The notes: a model not told the origin generated them from the sequence alone. Counted from the stretch's first letter, positions 17,835-26,386 are shown. The stretch is 59,299 nucleotides of DNA from an uncultured Collinsella sp. (GCA_900542965.1 UQPY01000002.1:1-59299), one strand, 5' to 3'. Program-made: numbers and translations.

Positions 17835-18005
17835 CTAATTTGCAAAGAAGTGACGCACCATGCACTTGGCGCCCAACGTCTCCCTCCGGATGTTGCCCTG
17901 CGAACCGTCAATCCAAGCCTTCAGGCTCATAGGGACGTCCTCGACCTTTGCAGCATCGAGCTCGGGCGCGAGGGCAAGTAAAGCATGCGCGATAGCATTG
18001 AACAT
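17835..18005 (-). CDS. Unknown 56-aa protein between argG and argH
   Basis: A short frame begins MFNAIAHALLALAPELDAA, has DVPMSLKAWIDGS and RRETLGAKCM in the middle, and ends MVRHFFAN. GAGGAG lies just upstream of the ATG at 18005, a strong ribosome-binding site. Composition is that of a soluble, mostly helical protein. I do not recognise the family. It lies in the same direction as argG (upstream) and argH (downstream, 118 bases away), so it may be co-transcribed. A competing frame in 17908-18159 has no ribosome-binding site. Confidence 0.6.
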   Translation of the reverse strand: MFNAIAHALLALAPELDAAKVEDVPMSLKAWIDGSQGNIRRETLGAKCMVRHFFAN

Positions 18006-18055
18006 AATGGATACTCCTCATATATATAGGCGCAGAGCCGCCAAATTGATAGAAG

Positions 18056-18085
18056 GAGCCCCGCCGGACAACCCCGGCGGGGCTC
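18056..18085 (-). terminator. Hairpin between argG and the 56-aa gene
   Basis: GAGCCCCGCCGG and CCGGCGGGGCTC form a perfect 12-bp stem with a six-base loop. On the minus strand it is followed by CTTCTATCAATTT, a weak U-tract. It may end part of the argG transcript or act as a partial terminator or processing site before the downstream genes. Confidence 0.6.
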
Positions 18086-18238
18086 GGACTCAGCCGCAGA
18101 CGCGGCATCATATATGCGGGCGGAACGTAGGGGCCACCGATGTTAAGAAGTGTCAGCAAGCATAACGAAAGGTAGGGACCCCGTGCGCCCGTTATGTATC
18201 ACGCGGATGGGCCGCGCGGATACCAAGGGAAGGAGGCG

Positions 18239-19465
18239 CTAGGCCTGGGCGGCGGCAGAGCTGGGGCCCTGGACCTTTGCCCACGTCTTGAGCGACAGCG
18301 TATCGATCTCGATAAAGCCGGCGCTGGCCTTCTCGTCAAACGTGGTGTCGCGGTCGTAGGTAGCCAGACCGTAGTCATAGAGGCTAAACGGGCTCTTGCG
18401 ACCGACGACATGGCAGTTGCCCTTAAAGAACTTCAGACGGACGGTGCCGGTCACGAACTTCTGGGTATCGGCCATAAAGGCGTCGAGCGCGTTCTTGAGC
18501 GGGCTGTACCACTGACCGTTGTACACGGCGGTGGCCCAATCCTGCTCGAGCTTGATCTTGGTCTTGAGCAGGTCACCCTCGACGCAGATGTCCTCGAGCG
18601 CCTTGTGGGCGGTGATGAGCGTCAGGGCGCCGGGAACCTCATAGCACTCGCGGCTCTTGAGGCCCACCAGACGATCCTCGACCAAATCGAGACGGCCAAA
18701 GCCGTTGTCGCCGGAGATCTTGTTGAGGGCGATGACGATCTCGGAGAGCTTCATCTTCTTGCCGTCGACGGCAACGGGCTTGCCGGCCTCAAACTCAATC
18801 TCAGTGTAGGTCGGGGTGTCCGGCGTGTCCTCGGGGTTCTTGGTCATAACCCAAGCGTCGTCGAGCGGCTCGTTCCAGGGATCCTCCAGGTGGCCGCACT
18901 CGATGGCGCGACCCCACAGGTTGTCGTCGATGGAGTAGGGGTTGTCGTTAGCACCCTCGGGAACCGGGACGTTGTGAGCATGGGCGTAGGCGACCTCGTC
19001 GGGACGGCACTTCAGGTCCCACTCGCGAACCGGGGCGATAACCTTAAGCTCGGGGTCGAGGGCCTTGACGGCAGCCTCGAAGCGGACCTGGTCGTTACCC
19101 TTGCCGGTGCAGCCGTGGGCGACGTAGGTCGCGCCAAACTCATGGGCGACCTCGACAAGCTTCTTGGCAAGCAGCGGACGGGAAAGAGCGGAGAGCAGCG
19201 GATACTTGTTCTCGTACATGGAGTTGGCGGCGATGGCCTTGGTCAGGAACTCATCGGAGAACTCGTCGCGCAGGTCGAGCACCTGGCAATCGAGAACGCC
19301 CAGGTCGAGCGCCTTCTGCTTCTTGGCATCCAGGCCGGTCTCCTCCTGGCCCACGTTGCCGCAGACACAAACAACATCGAGATTCTTCTCGTCCTGGAGC
19401 CATTTGACACATACGGATGTATCAAGACCACCGGAATATGCGAGAACGACTTTTTCCTTGCTCAT
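18239..19465 (-). CDS. argG: Argininosuccinate synthase
   Basis: 408 aa. It joins citrulline and aspartate using ATP to form argininosuccinate. The PP-loop AYSGGLDTS is at residues 8-16; GCTGKGNDQVRFE and SIDDNLWGR are ArgG signatures. The ATG at 19465 has GAAAGGA upstream, and a longer frame to 19516 has no such site. argH follows on the same strand. A leader peptide rich in arginine and a terminator lie upstream (separate entries), indicating control by arginine supply. Confidence 0.97.
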   Translation of the reverse strand: MSKEKVVLAYSGGLDTSVCVKWLQDEKNLDVVCVCGNVGQEETGLDAKKQKALDLGVLDCQVLDLRDEFSDEFLTKAIAANSMYENKYPLLSALSRPLLAKKLVEVAHEFGATYVAHGCTGKGNDQVRFEAAVKALDPELKVIAPVREWDLKCRPDEVAYAHAHNVPVPEGANDNPYSIDDNLWGRAIECGHLEDPWNEPLDDAWVMTKNPEDTPDTPTYTEIEFEAGKPVAVDGKKMKLSEIVIALNKISGDNGFGRLDLVEDRLVGLKSRECYEVPGALTLITAHKALEDICVEGDLLKTKIKLEQDWATAVYNGQWYSPLKNALDAFMADTQKFVTGTVRLKFFKGNCHVVGRKSPFSLYDYGLATYDRDTTFDEKASAGFIEIDTLSLKTWAKVQGPSSAAAQA

Positions 19466-19559
19466 GGCTGTTTCCTTTCGCCCTTGGTAGCTAGTTAGAA
19501 CATCGGTCAGTTGCAAGTCATTTCAAGGTCATATACCGTGCAATATCAGGTTAAATAGC

Positions 19560-19606
19560 AAAAATCAGCACATACATGCCCTAGAAACATGCAGCAATGT
19601 CGTGCT
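19560..19606 (-). terminator. Attenuator terminator upstream of argG
   Basis: On the minus strand AGCAC (19606-19602) pairs with GTGCT (19571-19567), extended by ACAT/ATGT after a small internal loop, and is followed by GATTTTT (19566-19560). It lies 64 bases downstream of the leader peptide stop and 95 bases before argG. A competing stem, GTCGT/ACGAC on either strand (19599-19603 with 19615-19619), uses part of the same arm, so the two cannot form together. Confidence 0.55.
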
Positions 19607-19670
19607 AAAACCCAACGACCTCAAAATGACTCTGTTGAGGCAATTCGCCCCATGCGGACAGAGACGATTG

Positions 19671-19745
19671 TTATCGTCGTCGGGAAATTGCGCGCTGGCG
19701 TCGGAGGGCATTGTCTGCAGTGGTGATGATCTGTACGAACTGCAT
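19671..19745 (-). CDS. Arginine-rich leader peptide of argG
   Basis: 24-codon frame starting MQFVQIITTADNA and ending LRRQRAISRRR before TAA. Six of the last ten codons are arginine: CGA, CGC, CGC, then three consecutive CGA, the codon usually rare in this kind of genome. AAAGGAGAGGCAG directly upstream is one of the strongest ribosome-binding sites in the window. The last CGA codons and the stop lie inside a perfect hairpin (GACGAT-AACA-ATCGTC, 19663-19678). This is the architecture of ribosome-mediated attenuation: stalling at arginine codons would open the hairpin and shift the downstream folds. Confidence 0.7.
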   Translation of the reverse strand: MQFVQIITTADNALRRQRAISRRR

Positions 19746-19848
19746 CTGCCTCTCCTTTCACGTATCGCCGGGCGCAATTCAAATATCGCAAACGGTACCT
19801 TTTCCTCGGTAAGCGGCTCTTTTGCCGTCTCCGTTTTCGATGTTCGCT

Positions 19849-19876
19849 ATATTACGATAAAGTGCCTGCTGCACAA
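19849..19876 (-). promoter_or_regulatory. Candidate argG leader promoter
   Basis: TTGTGC (19876-19871), a 16-base spacer and TAATAT (19854-19849) on the minus strand, about 100 bases upstream of the leader peptide. The remainder of 19746-20019 has no gene I can support; a 43-codon frame starting MKKLFRKLN at about 19910 has no ribosome-binding site. Confidence 0.45.
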
Positions 19877-20019
19877 GCGACAAATTCAATTTTCTGAAAA
19901 GTTTTTTCATTAGTTTGTGAATCATGGTGCAAATACGCGCCAATCCTGCGAAAATACGCCCGACTACCAGTTGATGGTTATAACGTCTGAAACAATTTCG
20001 AAACGAAAGGCGCGCTTTT

Positions 20020-20847
20020 ATGCAAACTTACGAATCGGACACCAATATCGGAAACATTAAGATTCTCGCCGTCGACATGGACAAGACGCTGCTCACCGAC
20101 GAGCGCGTGTTGCCGCAGGGTCTTGATGAGCGCCTGGACAAGCTCGCCGACGCCGGCATTGTATTCTGCCCCGCCAGCGGACGCCCTGCCCCCAAACTCG
20201 AGGAAATGTTCGAGAGCATTAAGAACCGCCTTGCTTTTTGTCCTGACAACGGAGCCTGCGTCATCTACCGCGGCAGCTATATCTATAAGAGCAACATCGA
20301 TGTGGCGCTGTATCAGCAGGTGCTTGCTCGTGCCTCGGAGGACCCGCGCGCCGTTCCCGTCCTGTGCTGCTACGACGAGTTCTATGTGCTCGCCCGCGAC
20401 CATCAGTACCACGACGAGATCAGCGTGTACTACAACACGATCAACTACGTCGATAGCTTTGAGGGCATCGATTTCGAGTCCAACAAGATTTCGGTCTTTT
20501 TCCCTGCCTACGATGCCGAGCCCGCATTCCGCGAGACCTATAGCCCCGCGTTCTCGGATCAGCTCTACGTCACCAACGCTGGGCGCGAGTGGATCGACTT
20601 TATGAACCTGGGCGTCGACAAGGGCGCCGGCGTCGCGCACCTGTGCGAGCACCTGGGCATCGATATCGCCGACGCCGCCGCCGTGGGCGATACCTACAAC
20701 GACATCCCCATGCTCGAGCGCGTCGGTCACAGCTTTATCGTGGACAATGCCGAGGAGCATATGAACGCGCATGCTAAGTGGCGCATTCCGAGCAACAACG
20801 ACGGGGGCGTACTGACGCTCATCGACGCCATCTTGGCGGCTCGGTAA
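20020..20847 (+). CDS. Cof-type HAD-IIB phosphatase
   Basis: 275 aa. Motif I DMDKTLLTDE (residues 19-28) and motif IV GDTYNDIPML mark the HAD-IIB (Cof) group of cytoplasmic sugar-phosphate or cofactor phosphatases; PASGRP is motif II. The large cap domain lies between residues of about 85 and 200. Substrate unknown. GAAAGG precedes the ATG at 20020. It is divergent from argG. Confidence 0.88.
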   Translation: MQTYESDTNIGNIKILAVDMDKTLLTDERVLPQGLDERLDKLADAGIVFCPASGRPAPKLEEMFESIKNRLAFCPDNGACVIYRGSYIYKSNIDVALYQQVLARASEDPRAVPVLCCYDEFYVLARDHQYHDEISVYYNTINYVDSFEGIDFESNKISVFFPAYDAEPAFRETYSPAFSDQLYVTNAGREWIDFMNLGVDKGAGVAHLCEHLGIDIADAAAVGDTYNDIPMLERVGHSFIVDNAEEHMNAHAKWRIPSNNDGGVLTLIDAILAAR

Positions 20848-20858
20848 TCTATCTCGTC

Positions 20859-20984
20859 GCCATGCCCGGGGCCGGCCGTTTGATTTTTGCTCGGTCAGGT
20901 CCTGGGCTCGCTCGAAGGCCACATTAAGTGGCCTTCGGCTCGTGCGGAATCTACAAAAATCAAACGGCCGGACCCGGGCATGGC
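20859..20984. repeat. 126-bp nested palindrome
   Basis: Outer arms 20859-20889 and 20954-20984 are 31 bases with one mismatch region (GCCATGCCCGGG, then CGGCCGTTTGATTTTTG and complements). An inner perfect hairpin GAAGGCCAC/GTGGCCTTC lies at 20914-20936. The result is a long cruciform-capable element between a HAD gene and polA. Such a nested structure exceeds what a simple terminator needs. Confidence 0.7.
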
Positions 20985-21052
20985 TACGTTGACTTGCTTG
21001 CCGCATGGATGGCGTCTTGGCGCCTAGATACTTTGGCTGATTTTTATTGAAC

Positions 21053-21086
21053 GAAGGACGCTCCTTGTTGATGAGGGGCGTCCTTC
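21053..21086. terminator. Hairpin at the 3' end of polA
   Basis: GAAGGACGC and GCGTCCTTC form a perfect 9-bp stem between the convergent HAD and polA genes. T-rich sequence (TGGTTTTGG) follows on the plus strand only. Confidence 0.5.
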
Positions 21087-21120
21087 TGGTTTTGGTTACT
21101 TTGGAATTGTGGTCGTGCCC

Positions 21121-23865
21121 TTACTTGGCGTCTGCCCAGGTCACTCCAGTCGAAGCTTCGGCGATTAGGGGTACGCGTAGGTCTACGACGTGTTCCATAA
21201 CGTCTTGGACCATGGCGGTCAGGCGCTCGACTTCGTTGACGGGGCACTCAAAGTCCAGTTCGTCGTGTACCTGCAAGATCATGTGGGCGGCAAAACCCTC
21301 TTCTTCCAGGCGGCGGCTTACGCGGGCCATGGCGATCTTGATGATGTCGGCGGCGGTGCCCTGCATGGGGTGGTTCATGGCCGTGCGCTCACCAAAGCCG
21401 CGGAGCTGTGGGTTTTTGGCCTTGAGCTCGGGAATGTGGCGGCGACGCCCATACATGGTCTCGGCGTAGCCCGTCTGCTTGGCACGCGCCACCACGTTGT
21501 CCAGGAACGTGCGCACGCCCGGGTAGGCCTCGTAATAGCGATCGATCATGTCGCGCGCCTCGGCCATCGAGATGTGCAACGATTGCGACAGACCGTAGGC
21601 CTGCTGGCCGTACACAATGCCAAAGTTCACGGCCTTGGCGCGACTGCGCAGGTCGGGCGTTACCTCGGACACCGGCACGCCAAATACGCGCGCGGCCGTC
21701 TCGGCATGGAAGTCCTCACCCTCGTTAAAGGCGCGCACCAAGTGCTCGTCACCCGAGAGATGCGCGAGCAGGCGCAGCTCGATCTGCGAGTAGTCGACGG
21801 CCAGGAACAGCGACCCCTCGCCCGCGCTGAACGCCGTCTTGACCGTGCGGCCGAGCTCAGAGCGCGTCGGAATGTTCTGCAGGTTGGGGTCGCTCGAGGA
21901 CAAACGTCCCGTCGCCGTAATGGTCTGGTTGTACGTGGTGTGCACACGACCGTCGCCACGGCGCAGCGGACCCAGCGTGTCCAGATACGTCGACTTGATC
22001 TTGGACTTCTCGCGCCAGTCCAGAATCTGGCGCACGATCTCGTGGTCGTGGGCAAGGTCGCTCAACACCTTGGCGTTGGTCGAATAATAGCCACGCTTGG
22101 TCTTCTTGAGGCCTTTGGTCGGAAGCCCCATCACGTCAAAGAGTACGTGCGAGAGCTGCATAGGGCTGCCGATGTTGAAGGTCTCATCGCCGGCCAGGTC
22201 GCGAATGTTGCGCTCAACCTCAGCAATCTGGGTCGCCAAGCCCTCGGACAGATTGTGCAGGCGATCGGGGTCCACGAGCATGCCTGCGCGCTCCATCTTG
22301 GCGAGCACCGGCACGAGCGGCATCTCAATGCCGTCGAACACGTTTGCGGCGTTCTCGCGCGCCATGTGGTCGCGCAGCGGGGCCACGAGCGCCAACGTCA
22401 GGGCCGCCGTGCGAGCAGCGGGCACAGGCGCATCCTCTCTGGCGCCCTCCGCGCCGCGGGCCGCGGGCAGCGACATCTGCAGATAAGTATCGGCCAGATA
22501 GTCCTCGTCAAACTCGGAGCGATCGGAATCCAGCAGGTAGGCAGCGACCACGGTATCGAAGATGCGCGTGGAATCGGCAGACAGCGGATCCATGAGCTCG
22601 GGCTCAGAAGAATCGATGGGCGAAAGCTCGTGCAACAGCGCCTTCATATCCGGGCTCGCCACGCGACCCTCCATAAACAGACGCGCGAGCACGCCGGCAA
22701 TCACGCCGTGGACGAAGTTGAAGCCCTCGACAGCGGCAGGCGTGCCGTCATCGGCTTCCTCGAGCGCGAACAGGCCCTTGGACGTCGCCAACCACAGTGT
22801 GCGCGTCAGTCCAAAGAGCGCGCCCTCTTCCTTGTCGTCGTCCACCACGGCGGCGACCCACTCGCCCGCCTCGATCGCGCGGGCAACCTCGGACGCCACG
22901 GCAGCAAGCGCCTCGGCATCGCCGGCAGCGGTGCGCTCAATCGTGGGCATCTCAAACGTTCTAGCAGCAGCCCCGCCCTCGCCGCCGATCAGCGCCAAGA
23001 AACGGTTCTGCATGGCGGTGATACCAAGCGTGCCCAGCGCCGCGGACACTTCATCGGCAGAAAACGCCGGGAAGGACGTCGCCTCAAAGTCGAGCTCGAC
23101 GGGCGCATCGGTGCGAATTGTCGCAACCTTGCGGCTCAGTAGTGCGTCGTCGATGTGTGCACGCAGGTTCTCGCCCATCTTGCCCTTGACCTCGTCGGCA
23201 TGCGCGATGACTTCGTCCAAGCTACCGTACTGCGCAATGAGCGCACTCGCCTTTTTGGGGCCGATGCCCGGTACGCCGGGAATGTTGTCCGACGTATCGC
23301 CCTTTAGACCGTAAAAATCGGGCACGAGCGCCGGCGTAATGCCGTGATACAGGTCGTCCACGCTCTCGGGCGTCATGATCGCCACGTCGGACAGGCCCTT
23401 GCGGGTCGAGACCACGTTGACGTGCTCGGTCACGAGTTGATACATGTCGCGGTCGCCGGTCACCAGTAGCATGTCGCAGCCGGCCTGCTCGCCCAGGCGC
23501 GCCATGGTTCCCAGGATATCGTCGCCTTCCCAGCCCTCGGACTGCAGAATCGGCACGTTGAGCGCGGTGAGCAGCTCCTTGATCATCGGAAACTGCGCAT
23601 GCAGATCGGGGTCCATGGGCGGGCGTTGCGCCTTATACTGCGGCAGCATCTCCATGCGCACGCGCGGTTTGCCCTTGTCAAACGCCACGACCACACCGTC
23701 GGGGTTAAAGGCATCGATCATCTTGAGAAACATGTTCAGAAAGCCGAAGATCGCGTTGGTGGGGCGGCCGTCCGGCGCATTCATGGTGGGCGGCACGGCG
23801 TGGAAAGCGCGGTGCATGAGCGAGTTGCCGTCGATAACGGCAAAGGTGCGGCGCTTGTCAGACAT
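21121..23865 (-). CDS. polA: DNA polymerase I
   Basis: 914 aa with three domains. Residues 1-300: 5'-3' exonuclease (VIDGNSLMHRAFHA, GWEGDDILGT, LVTGDRDMYQLV, GDTSDNIPGVPGIG). About 310-540: 3'-5' exonuclease fold, but the expected D-x-E motif is replaced by VVDDDKEEG, so proofreading is probably lost. About 540-914: polymerase with motif A VDYSQIELR, motif B RSRAKAVNFGIVYGQQAYG and motif C LQVHDELDFE. It fills gaps in repair and removes Okazaki primers. ATG at 23865 starts MSDKRRTF with CGAGGT upstream. Confidence 0.96.
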   Translation of the reverse strand: MSDKRRTFAVIDGNSLMHRAFHAVPPTMNAPDGRPTNAIFGFLNMFLKMIDAFNPDGVVVAFDKGKPRVRMEMLPQYKAQRPPMDPDLHAQFPMIKELLTALNVPILQSEGWEGDDILGTMARLGEQAGCDMLLVTGDRDMYQLVTEHVNVVSTRKGLSDVAIMTPESVDDLYHGITPALVPDFYGLKGDTSDNIPGVPGIGPKKASALIAQYGSLDEVIAHADEVKGKMGENLRAHIDDALLSRKVATIRTDAPVELDFEATSFPAFSADEVSAALGTLGITAMQNRFLALIGGEGGAAARTFEMPTIERTAAGDAEALAAVASEVARAIEAGEWVAAVVDDDKEEGALFGLTRTLWLATSKGLFALEEADDGTPAAVEGFNFVHGVIAGVLARLFMEGRVASPDMKALLHELSPIDSSEPELMDPLSADSTRIFDTVVAAYLLDSDRSEFDEDYLADTYLQMSLPAARGAEGAREDAPVPAARTAALTLALVAPLRDHMARENAANVFDGIEMPLVPVLAKMERAGMLVDPDRLHNLSEGLATQIAEVERNIRDLAGDETFNIGSPMQLSHVLFDVMGLPTKGLKKTKRGYYSTNAKVLSDLAHDHEIVRQILDWREKSKIKSTYLDTLGPLRRGDGRVHTTYNQTITATGRLSSSDPNLQNIPTRSELGRTVKTAFSAGEGSLFLAVDYSQIELRLLAHLSGDEHLVRAFNEGEDFHAETAARVFGVPVSEVTPDLRSRAKAVNFGIVYGQQAYGLSQSLHISMAEARDMIDRYYEAYPGVRTFLDNVVARAKQTGYAETMYGRRRHIPELKAKNPQLRGFGERTAMNHPMQGTAADIIKIAMARVSRRLEEEGFAAHMILQVHDELDFECPVNEVERLTAMVQDVMEHVVDLRVPLIAEASTGVTWADAK

Positions 23866-24031
23866 ATTGAATACCTCGCTTTGGGCTGGGCACGGTTTGC
23901 TCACACCAGTTTACACGCTCCCCGCCCCGCGGCCACCGCACATCAGGCTTCCCTGCCGCCGCGGGCCCGCGCGTGATACGATGGCTCACGGTACATCAAC
24001 CAGCACGATCGATCCGAAAGGAGCCTGCGTC

Positions 24032-25429
24032 ATGGAGCGTCCCTGCGCATGGAAAAAGTACACGCCACAGCAAGTCGAGGAGCTCGAGGAGCTTTGCCGC
24101 GGCTATAAGCAGTTTTTGAGCGAGAACAAGACCGAGCGCCTGTGCGTCAAGACCGGCATCAAGATGGCCGAGGAGGCGGGATACGTCGACCTGGAGACCG
24201 TGATCGCCGAGGGCCGCGAGCTCAAGGCAGGCGACAAGGTGTACGCCGCCAACCACGGCAAGGACCTTATGCTCGTCAACCTGGGCACCGCCCCGCTCGA
24301 GCAGGGCTTTAACATCCTGGGCGCCCACGTGGACTCGCCGCGCCTGGACCTTAAGCAGAATCCCGCCTTCGAGGCCGGCGACATGGCCTACCTCGACACG
24401 CACTACTACGGCGGCGTCAAGAGCTACCACTGGGTAGCCTCCCCGCTCGCACTCGTGGGCGTCATCTGCAAAAAGGACGGTACCACCGTCGACATCAATA
24501 TCGGCGACAAGGCGGACGACCCGGTCTTTACCATCTCCGACCTGCTGATCCACCTCTCGAGCGAGCAGATGTCCAAGCCTGCCAAGGACGCCGTCGATGC
24601 CGAGATCCTCGACGTGATCGTGGGCGGTCGTCCCGTCAAGTTCGATGGGGACGACAAGGACGCCCCCAAGGAGCCCGTCAAGCAGATGTTCCTGGACATC
24701 CTCAAGGAGCAGTACGACGTCGAGGAGGAGGACTTCCTCTCCGCCGAGATCGAGGTCGTGCCCGCCGGCCCCGCCCGCGACATGGGCCTCGACCGCTCCA
24801 TGATTTTGGGCTATGGCCACGACGATCGCGTCTGCGCCTACCCCTCCATGCTCGCCCAGATCGACGTCGCCAACGTGGAGCGCACGAGCATCACGCTCAT
24901 CGTCGACAAGGAGGAGATCGGCTCCGTGGGTGCCACCGGTATGACGAGCCGCTTCTTCGAGAACACCGTCGCCGAGATCATGACGCTCGCCGGCGAGGAT
25001 AGCCCGCTGGCCCTGCGCCGCGCACTCGCCCGCAGCCGCATGCTCTCCTCCGACGTGTCCGCCGGCTTCGACCCGGGCTATGCCGGCAAGTTCGAGACCA
25101 AGAACGCGGCCTTTATGGGTCGCGGCCTGTGCTTTAACAAGTACACGGGCAGCCGCGGCAAGGGCGGCTCCAACGACGCCGATGCCGAGTACGTGGCCCT
25201 CGTCCGCGACATCATGGACGAGGCCGGCGTGGACTTCCAGACCTGTGAGCTCGGTCGCGTCAACGCGGGCGGCGGCGGCACCATTGCCTACATCATGGCC
25301 AAGTATGGCATGAACGTCATCGACTCCGGCGTTGCCGTCCTGTCCATGCACGCCCTGTGGGAGGTCGCCAACAAGGCCGATATCTACGAGGCCTATCGCG
25401 GGTACAAAGCCTTCCTCGAGCGCGCCTAA
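24032..25429 (+). CDS. M18 family aminopeptidase (aspartyl aminopeptidase-like)
   Basis: 465-aa dizinc metallopeptidase that removes N-terminal residues, often acidic, from peptides. LGAHVDSPRLDLK (residue about 92) carries the first zinc histidine and aspartate; VDKEEIGSVGATG holds the catalytic and zinc glutamates; GYGHDDRVCAY is also typical of M18, and the metal histidine near the C-terminus is in LSMHALWE. AAAGGAG lies upstream of the ATG at 24032. The frame is open much further upstream, but that part overlaps polA on the other strand and is not coding. Confidence 0.92.
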   Translation: MERPCAWKKYTPQQVEELEELCRGYKQFLSENKTERLCVKTGIKMAEEAGYVDLETVIAEGRELKAGDKVYAANHGKDLMLVNLGTAPLEQGFNILGAHVDSPRLDLKQNPAFEAGDMAYLDTHYYGGVKSYHWVASPLALVGVICKKDGTTVDINIGDKADDPVFTISDLLIHLSSEQMSKPAKDAVDAEILDVIVGGRPVKFDGDDKDAPKEPVKQMFLDILKEQYDVEEEDFLSAEIEVVPAGPARDMGLDRSMILGYGHDDRVCAYPSMLAQIDVANVERTSITLIVDKEEIGSVGATGMTSRFFENTVAEIMTLAGEDSPLALRRALARSRMLSSDVSAGFDPGYAGKFETKNAAFMGRGLCFNKYTGSRGKGGSNDADAEYVALVRDIMDEAGVDFQTCELGRVNAGGGGTIAYIMAKYGMNVIDSGVAVLSMHALWEVANKADIYEAYRGYKAFLERA

Positions 25430-25466
25430 CCAACCCTTGTAAGGCGCACCAAACCGGCCCTTTATA

Positions 25467-25534
25467 ACTTGCGGTGGAATACGGACTAACCTGGCCTTCA
25501 ACCGGCTCGCGCAGACCGTATTCCGCCGCGACTT
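25467..25534 (+). repeat. Palindromic element, copy B of the 68-bp family; terminator
   Basis: Same length and layout as 4742-4809: a left arm beginning ACTTGCGGTGGAATACGGAC, a 25-base loop, and a right arm ending CGTATTCCGCCGCGACTT. Differences from copy A at two stem positions change on both arms so pairing is kept. It is followed by TTTTTT, so here it can terminate the aminopeptidase transcript. Confidence 0.75.
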
Positions 25535-25553
25535 TTTTGGCAGAGGAGAGTTC

Positions 25554-26363
25554 ATGCTCCAGGTCATCGTTTCACCCGCCAAGCAAATGCGCGCGGCACA
25601 AGATGCTTTTGAAGTTCAGGGGATTCCGCCCTTTGCGCGCGAGACCGCTCAGCTGCACCATGCGCTCTTGGACATCGAACGAACCGAAGGCGACAGCGGC
25701 CTACAAGCTCTGTGGAACGTCAGCGACAAGCTGCTGGCCCCTTGTCTCGACATTTTGCATGAGTTCGAGCCCATCTTGGGGAACGGCGATCTCGACAATC
25801 CCGCACTCGCCCGTCACCTCTCCCCCGCCATCATGTCCTATCACGGCATTCAGTACCAGAGCATGGCACCCGAGGTGATGGATTCAGTGCAGCTCGCATG
25901 GCTGCAAGACCATCTGTGGATCCTCTCCGGCCTCTACGGGTGCGTTCGTCCCTTCCATGCCGTCGAACCGTATCGACTGGAGATGGGCGCGAAGCTCGCC
26001 GTTGACGATGCCCAAGACCTCTACGCGTTTTGGAGCGACAAGCTCGCGCGGGCTATCGCCCCGGCAGGCTCAAACACCACGATCGTCAATCTCGCCAGCG
26101 TAGAGTATGCCAAAACCGTTCTGCCCCACCTCGCGGACGACGCCATGGCCGTCACATGCCTTTTTGGCGAGGGTATCCGCAACGGCAAGCCCATCCAGCG
26201 CTCGACCGCCAGCAAAAAGGCGCGCGGCTCCATGGTGCGGTGGATGGCAGAAAACAAGCTCGAGGATGCAAGCGAACTTACCGCATTCAACATCGGCTAT
26301 CGGCACATCCCCGAGCTTTCAGACAAAAACACCCTGGCATTCATGAACGCGCAGGCACAATAG
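25554..26363 (+). CDS. yaaA: Peroxide stress protein YaaA
   Basis: 269 aa of the YaaA/DUF328 family. Conserved segments are VSPAKQM at residues 6-12, SYHGIQYQSM, LSGLYGCVRPFHAVEPYRLEMG and FNIGYRHIPELS. In E. coli YaaA lowers free iron and limits Fenton damage under hydrogen peroxide stress. ATG at 25554 is preceded by GAGGAGAG. It stands alone after the terminator palindrome. Confidence 0.92.
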   Translation: MLQVIVSPAKQMRAAQDAFEVQGIPPFARETAQLHHALLDIERTEGDSGLQALWNVSDKLLAPCLDILHEFEPILGNGDLDNPALARHLSPAIMSYHGIQYQSMAPEVMDSVQLAWLQDHLWILSGLYGCVRPFHAVEPYRLEMGAKLAVDDAQDLYAFWSDKLARAIAPAGSNTTIVNLASVEYAKTVLPHLADDAMAVTCLFGEGIRNGKPIQRSTASKKARGSMVRWMAENKLEDASELTAFNIGYRHIPELSDKNTLAFMNAQAQ

Positions 26364-26386
26364 GCCCGCCGTTTCCAAACGCCCCG

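Noticed and set aside
17908..18159. An 83-codon minus-strand frame overlapping the 56-aa gene
   Set aside because: It crosses the hairpin at 18056-18085 and has no ribosome-binding site, whereas the 56-codon frame has GAGGAG at the right distance.
19602..19913. A 103-codon plus-strand frame opposite the argG leader
   Set aside because: No ribosome-binding site, no family resemblance, and it covers the hairpins and leader peptide that are better explained on the minus strand.
23444..24031. Upstream extension of the M18 aminopeptidase frame
   Set aside because: It overlaps polA antisense; the aminopeptidase family begins at the ATG with AAAGGAG.
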